Below are positions 1 through 5,876 of a stretch of 8,421 bases of DNA, piece by piece. The DNA lies in contig PXSV01000177.1 of assembly GCA_003022685.1 (NCBI GenBank), forward strand, positions 1 to 8,421, written 5' to 3'. Source of the DNA: Halobacteriales archaeon SW_9_67_24 (lineage in GTDB: Archaea > Halobacteriota > Halobacteria > Halobacteriales > Halococcaceae). Each line of letters starts with the position of its first letter. Position 1 is the stretch's first letter. A program made the position numbers and the translations under genes. The notes under the pieces were generated by a model. That model was not told where the DNA came from. It did no database searches and worked only from the letters and a program-made list of their open reading frames with translations.

Positions 1-7
1 GTTCGAC

Positions 8-37
8 GTTTCAGACGAACCCTCGTGGGGTTGAAGC
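8..37 (+). repeat. CRISPR repeat, penultimate copy (near-consensus)
   Basis: This 30-nt copy begins GTTTCAGACGAACCC and ends GGGGTTGAAGC. It agrees best with the usual haloarchaeal I-B consensus, including the final C. The palindrome typical of this family is weak (CCC / GGGG). Confidence 0.88.
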
Positions 38-75
38 ACCGGTCGACCCGCCGACCGTGCGCTCGGTGTCGGCGT

Positions 76-105
76 GTTTCAGACGAGCCCTGGTGGGGTT
101 GAAGA
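76..105 (+). repeat. CRISPR terminal repeat, degenerate, overlapping a gene end
   Basis: This copy differs from the preceding repeat at repeat positions 12 (A to G), 17 (C to G) and 30 (C to A). Degeneration of the last repeat is common at trailer ends. Read on the minus strand, positions 105-79 are eight codons (Ser-Ser-Thr-Pro-Pro-Gly-Leu-Val) plus TGA, the exact C-terminus of the flavoprotein gene that lies to the right. Confidence 0.85.
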
Positions 106-1407
106 GAGGATCCGGTCGGCGCAGGCGAATCCAGCGACGATCCCACCGTTGAGGCTGCGCTCGGGGTACTGCGCGCGGCTCGCCATCCCCGCATAGTACA
201 CCCCTGTTGCAACCTCGCTCCCGAGATCGTAGGGGATCACCATGTCGAGATACCCCCGTTCGTAGACCGGCGCGGTGCGGGGGTTCCGCGCGGTCTCGAT
301 CCAGTTCACGCTCCCGCGGTCGAACTCGGGAAAGAGGTCCTCGATGCCCGCGAGCCAGGCTTCCTCGACGCCGTCGTCGTCCATCCGCCAGAGTTCCTTG
401 TCGGGGTCCTGAATGTAGCTCACGGCGTAGAGGAGGTGTTCGCCGCCGTAGCGCTCGGCCGGCACGAAGTTGGTGTGTTCGATCAGCGCGCCGAAGGGGG
501 CGTCGTCGGCGATGTTGAGCCAGTAGGTGTCCATCAGCGGCTCAGCAAGGCTCAACACCGAGCAGACCGTCCCCTGGAAGTCGATCCCACAGGAACAACC
601 CGTGAGGTCTTCCAGGACGTTCGGCATCGCGGCGACAACGACGTCGTCGATCGAATGGGTCGCGGTTCCGCTCGCCGCTTCGACGGTGAGCGAGTCGACC
701 GCGCCGCCGGCGATCCCGACGTCCGTGACTCGTGCTCCAGTCTCGACGTGCTCGCGGCCCACCGCGTCCACGAGCGCATCGACCAGGCGATGGAAGCCGC
801 CCTCGAAGTACCCGAGCAGCTCCCCCCGAAGGAGGTCGCGCTCGCCGCGGAACTTGACCCGGCCGAGAAGCCACGCCGCGCTCACCTCGTCCTTGCGCGA
901 GCCGAACTTCGCCTCCAGGAGGGGCTCGAAGAAGTTCTCGTACACGCCACGGGTGGTGTGCCCCACGACGAACTCCTCGATCGGCACGTCCTCGAACTCC
1001 CGGAGGTCGTCGTAGGTGTCGAACTGCGGAACGCCACCGCGCACGTCCACCTCCTGGGTGAGCATCGCCAGGCGGAACTTGTCGTAGAGGCTCAGATGGG
1101 GATAGGCGAGGATCTCCCACGGTCTGTCCATTGGGTGGACCACGCCGTCGACGTAGTAGGCGTTCTTCCCGACGCGCCACTCGATCGCGTTCCCGAGGCC
1201 GAGCTCCTCGGCGAGATCGACGATGGTCTCCTCGGACTTCGAGAGGTGGTGGTAGAACTTCTCGATCCGATCGCCCCGGGTCTCGTAGGTCGCGGCGAGC
1301 CCTCCCACGCTACTGCTCGCCTCGAACACCCGCACCTCGTGGCCGGCCTCCTGGAGACGGTAGGCTGCGGCGAGGCCCGCGATCCCGCCGCCGACGATAC
1401 CGATCAT
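79..1407 (-). CDS. FAD-dependent amine-oxidase/protoporphyrinogen-oxidase-like oxidoreductase
   Basis: This 442-residue cytosolic flavoprotein is probably an NAD(P)/FAD-dependent oxidoreductase of the amine oxidase / protoporphyrinogen oxidase-like superfamily; the substrate cannot be told. The Rossmann FAD motif GGGIAG lies at residues 6-11, directly after the start, with the ribose-binding acidic residue in VFEAS (E29) and a GG pair at 35-36. A C-terminal FAD-contact block, YYAGMASRAQ...RSLNGG, lies near 404-422. The ATG at 1407 is chosen because the glycine motif must sit at the extreme N-terminus; the frame stays open far upstream, but only as antisense to the helicase gene. The last eight residues, SSTPPGLV, come from a CRISPR repeat and follow what looks like the natural end of the fold (AGFACADRIL), so the tail is probably acquired. 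The gene is divergent from the helicase. I see no strong TATA box at leaderless distance and no T-tract terminator after the stop. Confidence 0.9.
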   Translation of the reverse strand: MIGIVGGGIAGLAAAYRLQEAGHEVRVFEASSSVGGLAATYETRGDRIEKFYHHLSKSEETIVDLAEELGLGNAIEWRVGKNAYYVDGVVHPMDRPWEILAYPHLSLYDKFRLAMLTQEVDVRGGVPQFDTYDDLREFEDVPIEEFVVGHTTRGVYENFFEPLLEAKFGSRKDEVSAAWLLGRVKFRGERDLLRGELLGYFEGGFHRLVDALVDAVGREHVETGARVTDVGIAGGAVDSLTVEAASGTATHSIDDVVVAAMPNVLEDLTGCSCGIDFQGTVCSVLSLAEPLMDTYWLNIADDAPFGALIEHTNFVPAERYGGEHLLYAVSYIQDPDKELWRMDDDGVEEAWLAGIEDLFPEFDRGSVNWIETARNPRTAPVYERGYLDMVIPYDLGSEVATGVYYAGMASRAQYPERSLNGGIVAGFACADRILSSTPPGLV

Positions 1408-1512
1408 GACTTGCGTTTCCGTCCCGCCGGAATGGATGTTGTGATCGGCGGGCCGCATCGACTCGCCATCCGCGCTCGACGAACGGGAGTGTTCAGAGGA
1501 TCGGTTGTCATA

Positions 1513-1566
1513 CTGTCGGACAGAACGTCCCGGAAACGACGCTGAAATATCCAGTTGCTGTCCGAC
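1513..1566. promoter_or_regulatory. Inverted repeats around the helicase promoter
   Basis: A perfect 9-bp inverted repeat, GTCGGACAG at 1515-1523 and CTGTCCGAC at 1558-1566, brackets the TATA-like AAATAT of the helicase gene. The left arm is also part of a compact dyad, CTGTC-G-GACAG (1513-1523). Two half-sites of the same sequence on either side of a TATA box would suit a repressor or activator, but no regulator can be named and a chance repeat is possible. Confidence 0.35.
1545..1550 (+). promoter_or_regulatory. TATA-like element of the helicase gene
   Basis: AAATAT stands out in a GC-rich divergent spacer. An archaeal start site about 26 bp downstream would fall near 1572-1576. This argues against translation from TTG at 1555 and leaves a short leader to ATG 1588, or a leaderless GTG at 1576 as the alternative. 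Confidence 0.5.
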
Positions 1567-1587
1567 GATGGGTGCGTGTTGTGGGCC

Positions 1588-3417
1588 ATGTCTCCCGACT
1601 CGCACGTGACCCGGCTGTTCGGCGGTCCGGGAAGCGGGAAGACCACGGCGCTGCTCGATCGCGTCGAGGGGATCCTCGACGACCCGGGCGTCACGGTCGA
1701 CGACGTGCTCGTGGTCTCGTACACTCGGGCGGCGGCCACCGAGATCAGGGAACGCCTCGCCGAACGCCTCGACGTCAGTCCCCGGTCGCTCAAGGGCGAC
1801 GTCTGTACGATGCACGCGAAAGCGTACGAACTCCTCGACCTCTCGCGCGGCGACGTCGTGGGCGAGTCCGAGAAGAAGGCGTTCTGCGAGTCGTATGGAC
1901 TGGAGTTCGAGGACGAGTACGAGGGATCGCGCCGCCGGAGCGCGCGCTCGACGACCATCGGCAACAAGATCATCGCCACGAGCCAGTGGCTCCAGCGCAC
2001 GACGCGGGAGGTCGCCGACTGGCACGACGTTCCCTTCCAGTGGAACGACGAGGAGGTGCGTCTTCCTCCGGAGATCGACGACAACGCCCAGCAGGGCAAC
2101 AAGTACACCCCGACGTGGCCCTCCGACGACGACCGCATCGACGTCCCCGAGGCGATCCGGGCGTGGCGGGCGCACAAGGGCGAGCAGGGACTGACCGGGT
2201 TCGCCGACATGCTCGAACGGGTCCATCAGCGCTCGCTCGTCCCCAGCGTGGAGTACCTCGTGATCGACGAGTTCCAGGACATCACCACGCTCCAACATCG
2301 GGTGTACGAGGCGTGGAAACCCCACGTCGAGCGCGCGCTGATCGCGGGCGACGACGACCAGGTGGTATATGCATGGCAAGGTGCGGACCCACAGCTCCTG
2401 CTCGACGAAGCAGGAGAAGACGTGATCCTCGACAACTCCTATCGGCTCCCCTCGCGCGTATTGAACGTGGTGAACCGCGAGGTCCGCCACATCGGAAAGC
2501 GCCAGGAGAAAAACCTCCGGCCCCGGACCGAGGGCGGCTCGGTCGAGACCGTCAAGAGTCCCTCGATGCTCGATCTCGTGCGGAACGTCCGGTCGACGGT
2601 CGAGAACACCGACGAGACCGTGATGGTCCTCTTCCGGGCGCGCTACCAGCTGTTCCGGTTCATGAACGAGTTCATCGACGACGGCATTCCCTTCCGGGCG
2701 CTCACCGATCAGCGGATGTGGACCGACCGCCTGACCGACTACATCGGCGCGGTCGAGCGGATCGACGAGGGCGAACCGATCACGGGCCTCGAAGCCCGCC
2801 GACTCGCCGACATGCTCGACGACACCGCCTTTGGGACCAACCACCGCGACGCCCTCTACGAAGCGCTCGACGAGCGCGAGGAGGAAGCGGGCGTCGAGGA
2901 CGTCGCGGAGTTCACGATCAAACCCGGGCTGATCGAGGATCACGCGCCGTTCATGCCTAGCCCGGCGTCGGCCGACGACATGCTCCGGAAGACCTCACAG
3001 TTCCAGAAGCAGTCGGTCGGGGCGTACTTCGACGGCGAGTATCAGGACGTCGACCGCGATCGCGTCCGCGTGGGCACCATCCACTCAGCGAAGGGCCGCG
3101 AGGCCGATCACGTGTTCGTCGCGACCGACCTCACCGAGAAGGTCGTCGAGCAGATGGCGGCCTCCGTCGACGATCCCGACGCGGTGCCGGGCGACGAACC
3201 CTTCACCAAGAACACCGATCCGGTGCCCATGTTGACCGACAACGAGCGCCGAGTGTTCTACGTCGGGATGAGCCGCGCGCGCGAGCGTCTCGTGCTCCTC
3301 GAAGACCTCGTCGGCGGCGCACCGACGCTCCCAGTCGACGTGCTGCTCGACAACCGGCCCTCGGGGGCCACCGTCGAAGACGTCCTCGCGGAGGCCGAGG
3401 CCCCCGCCGCGGATTAG
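1588..3417 (+). CDS. UvrD/Rep-family (SF1A) ATP-dependent DNA helicase
   Basis: This 609-residue cytosolic helicase is predicted to unwind DNA using ATP, in repair or replication-fork restart. The SF1A motifs occur in order: motif I/Walker A GGPGSGKT (12-19), motif Ia VVSYTRAAATEIRERL (42-57), motif II DEFQD (227-231), motif III GDDDQVVYAWQGAD (254-267), motif IV DNSYRLPSR (282-290), motif V GTIHSAKGREADHV (496-509) and motif VI VFYVGMSRARERLVL (556-570). It is shorter than typical PcrA/UvrD proteins (around 700 residues), so the 1B/2B inserts are probably reduced; I see no nuclease domain. ATG 1588 is preferred because it lies close before Walker A and downstream of the TATA element; in-frame GTG 1576 and TTG 1555 are weaker. 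The gene diverges from the flavoprotein and ends in a 4-base overlap with the convergent membrane-protein gene. Nearness to the CRISPR array is probably coincidental. Confidence 0.95.
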   Translation: MSPDSHVTRLFGGPGSGKTTALLDRVEGILDDPGVTVDDVLVVSYTRAAATEIRERLAERLDVSPRSLKGDVCTMHAKAYELLDLSRGDVVGESEKKAFCESYGLEFEDEYEGSRRRSARSTTIGNKIIATSQWLQRTTREVADWHDVPFQWNDEEVRLPPEIDDNAQQGNKYTPTWPSDDDRIDVPEAIRAWRAHKGEQGLTGFADMLERVHQRSLVPSVEYLVIDEFQDITTLQHRVYEAWKPHVERALIAGDDDQVVYAWQGADPQLLLDEAGEDVILDNSYRLPSRVLNVVNREVRHIGKRQEKNLRPRTEGGSVETVKSPSMLDLVRNVRSTVENTDETVMVLFRARYQLFRFMNEFIDDGIPFRALTDQRMWTDRLTDYIGAVERIDEGEPITGLEARRLADMLDDTAFGTNHRDALYEALDEREEEAGVEDVAEFTIKPGLIEDHAPFMPSPASADDMLRKTSQFQKQSVGAYFDGEYQDVDRDRVRVGTIHSAKGREADHVFVATDLTEKVVEQMAASVDDPDAVPGDEPFTKNTDPVPMLTDNERRVFYVGMSRARERLVLLEDLVGGAPTLPVDVLLDNRPSGATVEDVLAEAEAPAAD

Positions 3418-3656
3418 TCGCCCTCGTCCTCGTCGGGGTCCTTCGCGATCGTGCCGACGGTCTGCTCGGCCGCCATCGCGGGCAGGTCGTCGGGCGTGGT
3501 GACGTAGGTTTTGACCGCGAACATCAAGGCTGCGACCGCGAGCATCGCCACGCCCCACATGGTCTGGCCCTGGACCAGATAGAAGGAGCCGAGCATCGCT
3601 ACCGGCAGCGCGAGGACGAGCGTAATGACCGTTCCGAACGTGCTGATGATGCCCAT
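3414..3656 (-). CDS. Small two-helix membrane protein (possibly DUF7533 family)
   Basis: This 80-residue protein has two predicted membrane helices, about residues 5-27 and 32-51, and a soluble acidic tail ending DPDEDEGD. The junction YVTTPDDLP (51-59) and the overall layout recall a small haloarchaeal membrane family I believe is labelled DUF7533; that name is from memory and no function is known to me. The ATG at 3656 is the only sensible start, with hydrophobic residues following directly. A weak TATA-like TAAG at 3681-3684 on the opposite strand lies about 27 bp upstream, so a leaderless transcript is possible. The zinc-ribbon gene ends 64 bp upstream on the same strand, so co-transcription is also possible. 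The TAA stop overlaps the TAG stop of the helicase. Confidence 0.85.
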   Translation of the reverse strand: MGIISTFGTVITLVLALPVAMLGSFYLVQGQTMWGVAMLAVAALMFAVKTYVTTPDDLPAMAAEQTVGTIAKDPDEDEGD

Positions 3657-3664
3657 GTTACGCC

Positions 3665-3685
3665 GTGAGTGACGGGATCACTTAC
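3665..3685. promoter_or_regulatory. Imperfect dyad upstream of the small membrane-protein gene
   Basis: GTGAGTGA (3665-3672) and TCACTTAC (3678-3685) pair at seven of eight positions around a 5-nt centre. The dyad lies 9-29 bp before the start codon and covers the weak TATA-like element. It could be an operator or a hairpin after the zinc-ribbon gene; it has no T-tract. Confidence 0.25.
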
Positions 3686-3720
3686 CGGCTTCGCCACGCG
3701 CTGTTCCTCGAGGCCCGCTG

Positions 3721-3906
3721 TCACGCCGACCGCGGCGACCAGTCACACACTGTGCAGCTCGTCGCGTCGGCCGCGTGGATCCCCCCGCAGTCCGGGCACT
3801 GCTTTTTGTTGTAGCTCTCCTCCCATCCTGGCGACTCGGTTTCGTGGCCGCGCTGGGCGAGGAACTCGTCGACCTCGGCGTCGGCGTCGGTGGGTGGGGT
3901 CGCCAT
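3721..3906 (-). CDS. Small zinc-ribbon protein (HVO_0416-like)
   Basis: This 61-residue acidic protein carries a four-cysteine zinc site: CPDC at residues 37-40 and CTVC at 51-54, preceded by the patterned stretch RGHETESPGWEESYNKK (19-35). The layout matches a family of haloarchaeal small zinc-finger proteins that I recall as HVO_0416-like. Such proteins usually bind nucleic acid or partner proteins, but no role can be assigned here. Two in-frame ATG codons exist (3927 and 3906). The start at 3906 is chosen because a clear TATA box (CTATATGA, minus strand, 3931-3938) lies about 29 bp upstream, giving a leaderless or near-leaderless mRNA; a start at 3927 would fall inside the promoter. The extra residues MRHSVTC also look non-native. 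The M32 peptidase gene ends upstream on the same strand, but the strong TATA box argues for independent transcription. Confidence 0.85.
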   Translation of the reverse strand: MATPPTDADAEVDEFLAQRGHETESPGWEESYNKKQCPDCGGIHAADATSCTVCDWSPRSA

Positions 3907-3930
3907 GCATGTCACACTATGACGCACCGC

Positions 3931-3938
3931 TCATATAG
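3931..3938 (-). promoter_or_regulatory. TATA box of the zinc-ribbon gene
   Basis: Minus-strand CTATATGA is the clearest TATA box in the window. Its centre lies about 29 bp before the ATG at 3906, so it fixes both a leaderless transcript and the start choice. The purine-rich CCAGAG just upstream could serve as the BRE. Confidence 0.6.
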
Positions 3939-3947
3939 CTCTGGTGC

Positions 3948-3957
3948 TTGCCGGCAA
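3948..3957. promoter_or_regulatory. Perfect 10-bp palindrome upstream of the zinc-ribbon TATA box
   Basis: TTGCCGGCAA is a perfect palindrome about 10 bp upstream of the TATA box, between the end of the M32 gene and the zinc-ribbon promoter. It could bind a dimeric activator. It could equally be chance in GC-rich DNA. Confidence 0.25.
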
Positions 3958-3989
3958 ACCTCACCTGCAACGGGAGCGAATCGGCCGTC

Positions 3990-5480
3990 TTACAGTTCAT
4001 ACAGCGCGCCGTATTTCTCCGCGGCGTGATCGAGGAAGTAGTCGGCGGTGAACGCCTCGCCGGTTGCTTCCTCGATGAGGTCGGGGGTGGTGTGGCGTTG
4101 CCCGTGGCTGTGGACGTTTGCGGTGAGCCAGGCGTGAAGCGTGTCGAACTCCCCGCTCTCGATGTCGCCGTCGAGATCGTCGATGGCCTCGTCGGCGCTC
4201 GCGTACAGTTGCGCGGCGAGCACGCTGCCGAGCGAGTAGGTGGGGAAGTACCCGAACGAACCGTGCGACCAGTGGATGTCCTGGAGGCATCCTTCCGCAT
4301 CGGTGTCGGGGCGAATCCCGAGGTACTCGTCCATCTTGTCGTTCCAGGCCTGGGGAACTTCGCGCACGTCGAGATCGCCCTCGATCAGCGCGCGCTCGAT
4401 CTCGAACCGGAGCACGATGTGCATGTGGTAGGTCAGCTCGTCCGCCTCGACCCGAATGAGGTTGTCGTCGTACACCCGGTTCGCGGCCTCGTAGGCGTCC
4501 CGCGCGGTGACGTCGCCGAGCCCCGAAAACCGCTCTTTGATCGTCGGCAAAAACAGCGACCAGAACGGCTGCGACCGGCCGACGTGGTTCTCCCAGAGCC
4601 GCGATTGGGACTCGTGGACCGAGAGATTCCGACTCTCGCCGAGCGGACTTCCGTACTCCTCGTCGGGCAGCCCGAGGGTGTAGGTCGCGTGGCCGAACTC
4701 GTGGATCGTGCTCGTGAGCGCCCCGAGCGGGTCTTCCTCGTCGAAGCGCGTCGTCACCCGGGCGTCGAACTGCGTGCCGGTCGAGAACGGGTGTGGTGCA
4801 GTGTCCAGCCGGCCCCGATCCCAGTCGTACCCGAGCGTATCGAGCGCGTCGCGCGCGAGCGCCTCCTGAGCGTCGGCATCGAAGGTCCCGGTAAATGGCT
4901 GTGCGAGCTCGACGTCGCTTTCGCCCACGTCGTCGATCAGCGGGACGAGCTCCTCGCGGAGCCGGTCGAGGATCCGCTCGGCGGTGTCGAGCCCGAGGTA
5001 GGGTTCGTAATCCTCGAAGAGGACTTCGTATGGCGGTCGGCTCGAATCGATGTGCTCGGCGTACTCCCGTTTGAGATCGAGCAGGTCCTCCAAGACCGGC
5101 GCGAACGTCTCGAAGTCGTCCTCGGCTTTCGCCTCCTTCCAGACCGGGAGCGCCTCGCTCGTCGTTTGGGAGATTTCGGCGACGAGCTCCGTCGGAACGC
5201 GCGCCGCGCGGTCGTACTGGCGGCGGATCTCCCGGACCACGGCGGCCTGCTCGTCGGTGAGGTCCGCGCTCTCGGCCTCGCCGAGCGTTTCTTCCATGTC
5301 CTCCTCAACGAGGAGTTCGTGACTCGTCGCCGACAGCGCCGAGCGCTGGGCCGAGCGCGCCGGCGTGCCGCCGTCGGGCATCATCACTTCCTGGTCCCAG
5401 CTCAGCACGCCCGCCGCGCTCCGGATGTTGCTGATGCGCTCGTAGCGATCGAGAAGGTCGTCGTAGGCCTCGGATGCCAT
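3990..5480 (-). CDS. M32-family metallocarboxypeptidase (carboxypeptidase Taq type)
   Basis: This 496-residue cytosolic zinc carboxypeptidase is predicted to remove single residues from peptide C-termini during peptide turnover. Family signatures are all present: LSWDQEVMMP (26-35), HPFSTG (230-235), the substrate-binding DARVT (DxRxT, 239-243), the zinc/catalytic HEFGH (260-264; ligands H260 and H264, base E261), HESQSRLWEN with third ligand E290, and the C-terminal CLQDIHWSHGSFGYFPTYSLG block (about 398-418). The length is standard for M32. The ATG at 5480 (MASEAYDDLL) is chosen over an upstream in-frame ATG at 5552 because family members begin here and the extra 24 residues are Arg/Pro-rich. 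A weak AT-rich element near 5504-5512 lies about 28 bp upstream, fitting leaderless transcription. The gene is divergent from the small membrane protein and precedes the zinc-ribbon gene by 83 bp. All catalytic residues are intact. Confidence 0.96.
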   Translation of the reverse strand: MASEAYDDLLDRYERISNIRSAAGVLSWDQEVMMPDGGTPARSAQRSALSATSHELLVEEDMEETLGEAESADLTDEQAAVVREIRRQYDRAARVPTELVAEISQTTSEALPVWKEAKAEDDFETFAPVLEDLLDLKREYAEHIDSSRPPYEVLFEDYEPYLGLDTAERILDRLREELVPLIDDVGESDVELAQPFTGTFDADAQEALARDALDTLGYDWDRGRLDTAPHPFSTGTQFDARVTTRFDEEDPLGALTSTIHEFGHATYTLGLPDEEYGSPLGESRNLSVHESQSRLWENHVGRSQPFWSLFLPTIKERFSGLGDVTARDAYEAANRVYDDNLIRVEADELTYHMHIVLRFEIERALIEGDLDVREVPQAWNDKMDEYLGIRPDTDAEGCLQDIHWSHGSFGYFPTYSLGSVLAAQLYASADEAIDDLDGDIESGEFDTLHAWLTANVHSHGQRHTTPDLIEEATGEAFTADYFLDHAAEKYGALYEL

Positions 5481-5503
5481 ATCCACGAACGGGACCGTCG
5501 GCC

Positions 5504-5512
5504 TATCAATTC
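5504..5512 (-). promoter_or_regulatory. Weak TATA-like element of the M32 gene
   Basis: Minus-strand AATTGATAG is the only AT-rich stretch at the right distance (centre about 28 bp) from the ATG at 5480. It deviates from a good TATA box and is called on position more than sequence. Confidence 0.35.
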
Positions 5513-5592
5513 TTGGCTCCCGACGGCCGGTCGCCGTTCCTCGCGTCTGCAAGCTATCGCTTCAAGTGAGTCCCGACCGATACTCGGATGCA

Positions 5593-5820
5593 ATGGCAAC
5601 AGCCGAAGGAGCCGACGAGATGGCGGCGAGCAGTCAGGAATCGGATACGAGCACGAGAGCCAGCGACTTCGCAGTGCTGGGTGCCGGACTGTCGGTGTTG
5701 CTCTCGCTGTTCGAGTACTACGTTCGGGACAACGACCAGCGCGGCATCTTCATCGGTCACTGGGCACCGACGATCCTCGCGTTCGCCATCTACCTCCGAC
5801 AGCGGCGAGACACCGAGTAA
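5593..5820 (+). CDS. Small two-helix membrane protein, unknown function
   Basis: This 75-residue protein has an acidic, Ser/Thr-rich N-terminus (1-24) followed by two predicted membrane helices: about residues 25-44 (DFAVLGAG...EYYV) and 51-68 (GIFIGHWAP...AIY), joined by the charged loop RDNDQR. It ends in RQRRDTE. By the positive-inside rule the Arg-rich end is probably cytosolic, which makes a hairpin with both ends inside. I do not recognise the family. ATG 5593 is preferred; an in-frame GTG at 5566 would add nine residues. A T5 tract follows the stop by 46 bases, and the gene faces the convergent M20 gene. A coherent two-helix pattern in this frame, against Arg-rich nonsense in the opposite frame, supports it as real. 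Confidence 0.65.
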   Translation: MATAEGADEMAASSQESDTSTRASDFAVLGAGLSVLLSLFEYYVRDNDQRGIFIGHWAPTILAFAIYLRQRRDTE

Positions 5821-5864
5821 CCGATCCGTCCCCGAGTTCGTCGTCCGCGCCGCGACCGACACCC

Positions 5865-5871
5865 GATTTTT
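5865..5871 (+). terminator. Oligo-T terminator of the small membrane-protein gene
   Basis: GATTTTT is the only T5 run in the convergent 56-bp spacer between the stop codons at 5820 and 5877. Archaeal RNA polymerase terminates at short U-tracts without needing a hairpin. The opposite strand here has an A-run, so it would serve the plus-strand gene only. Confidence 0.45.
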
Positions 5872-5876
5872 GACGC

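Larger units (their letters stand above)
1..105 (+). CRISPR. Trailer end of a haloarchaeal type I-B-like CRISPR array
   Basis: Two copies of a 30-nt repeat (8-37 and 76-105) are separated by a 38-nt unique spacer (38-75); positions 1-7 would be the end of the preceding spacer. The copies match at 27 of 30 positions and share GTTTCAGACGA and GTGGGGTTGAAG. This closely resembles repeats I know from haloarchaeal subtype I-B systems, and the spacer length is normal for them. The second copy carries the substitutions and nothing repeat-like follows it, so it is read as the degenerate terminal repeat; the leader and the rest of the array should lie to the left, outside the window. Orientation is inferred from the conventional strand of this repeat family. 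No cas gene is visible. With only two repeats in view, the array call rests on repeat identity to the known family. Confidence 0.88.

Noticed and set aside
436..1545. Long plus-strand open frame opposite the flavoprotein gene
   Set aside because: Its translation shows no domain or motif and it mirrors the coding strand's codon bias; it would also overwrite a clear FAD-binding protein.
1408..2943. Open minus-strand frame continuing upstream from the flavoprotein gene, opposite the helicase
   Set aside because: It is antisense to a helicase with every motif intact. Long open antisense frames are expected in GC-rich haloarchaeal genes, and the FAD motif marks the true start at 1407.
1..3417. 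A CRISPR-linked defence or adaptation module made of the flavoprotein and helicase
   Set aside because: The flavoprotein has no known link to CRISPR, the helicase lacks Cas3-type HD or Cas4-type nuclease features, no cas gene is present, and the two genes are divergent rather than an operon.
3948..5873. Plus-strand open frame of about 640 codons opposite the M32 gene
   Set aside because: It is rich in Arg and Val with no recognisable motif, while the opposite strand carries the full M32 signature.
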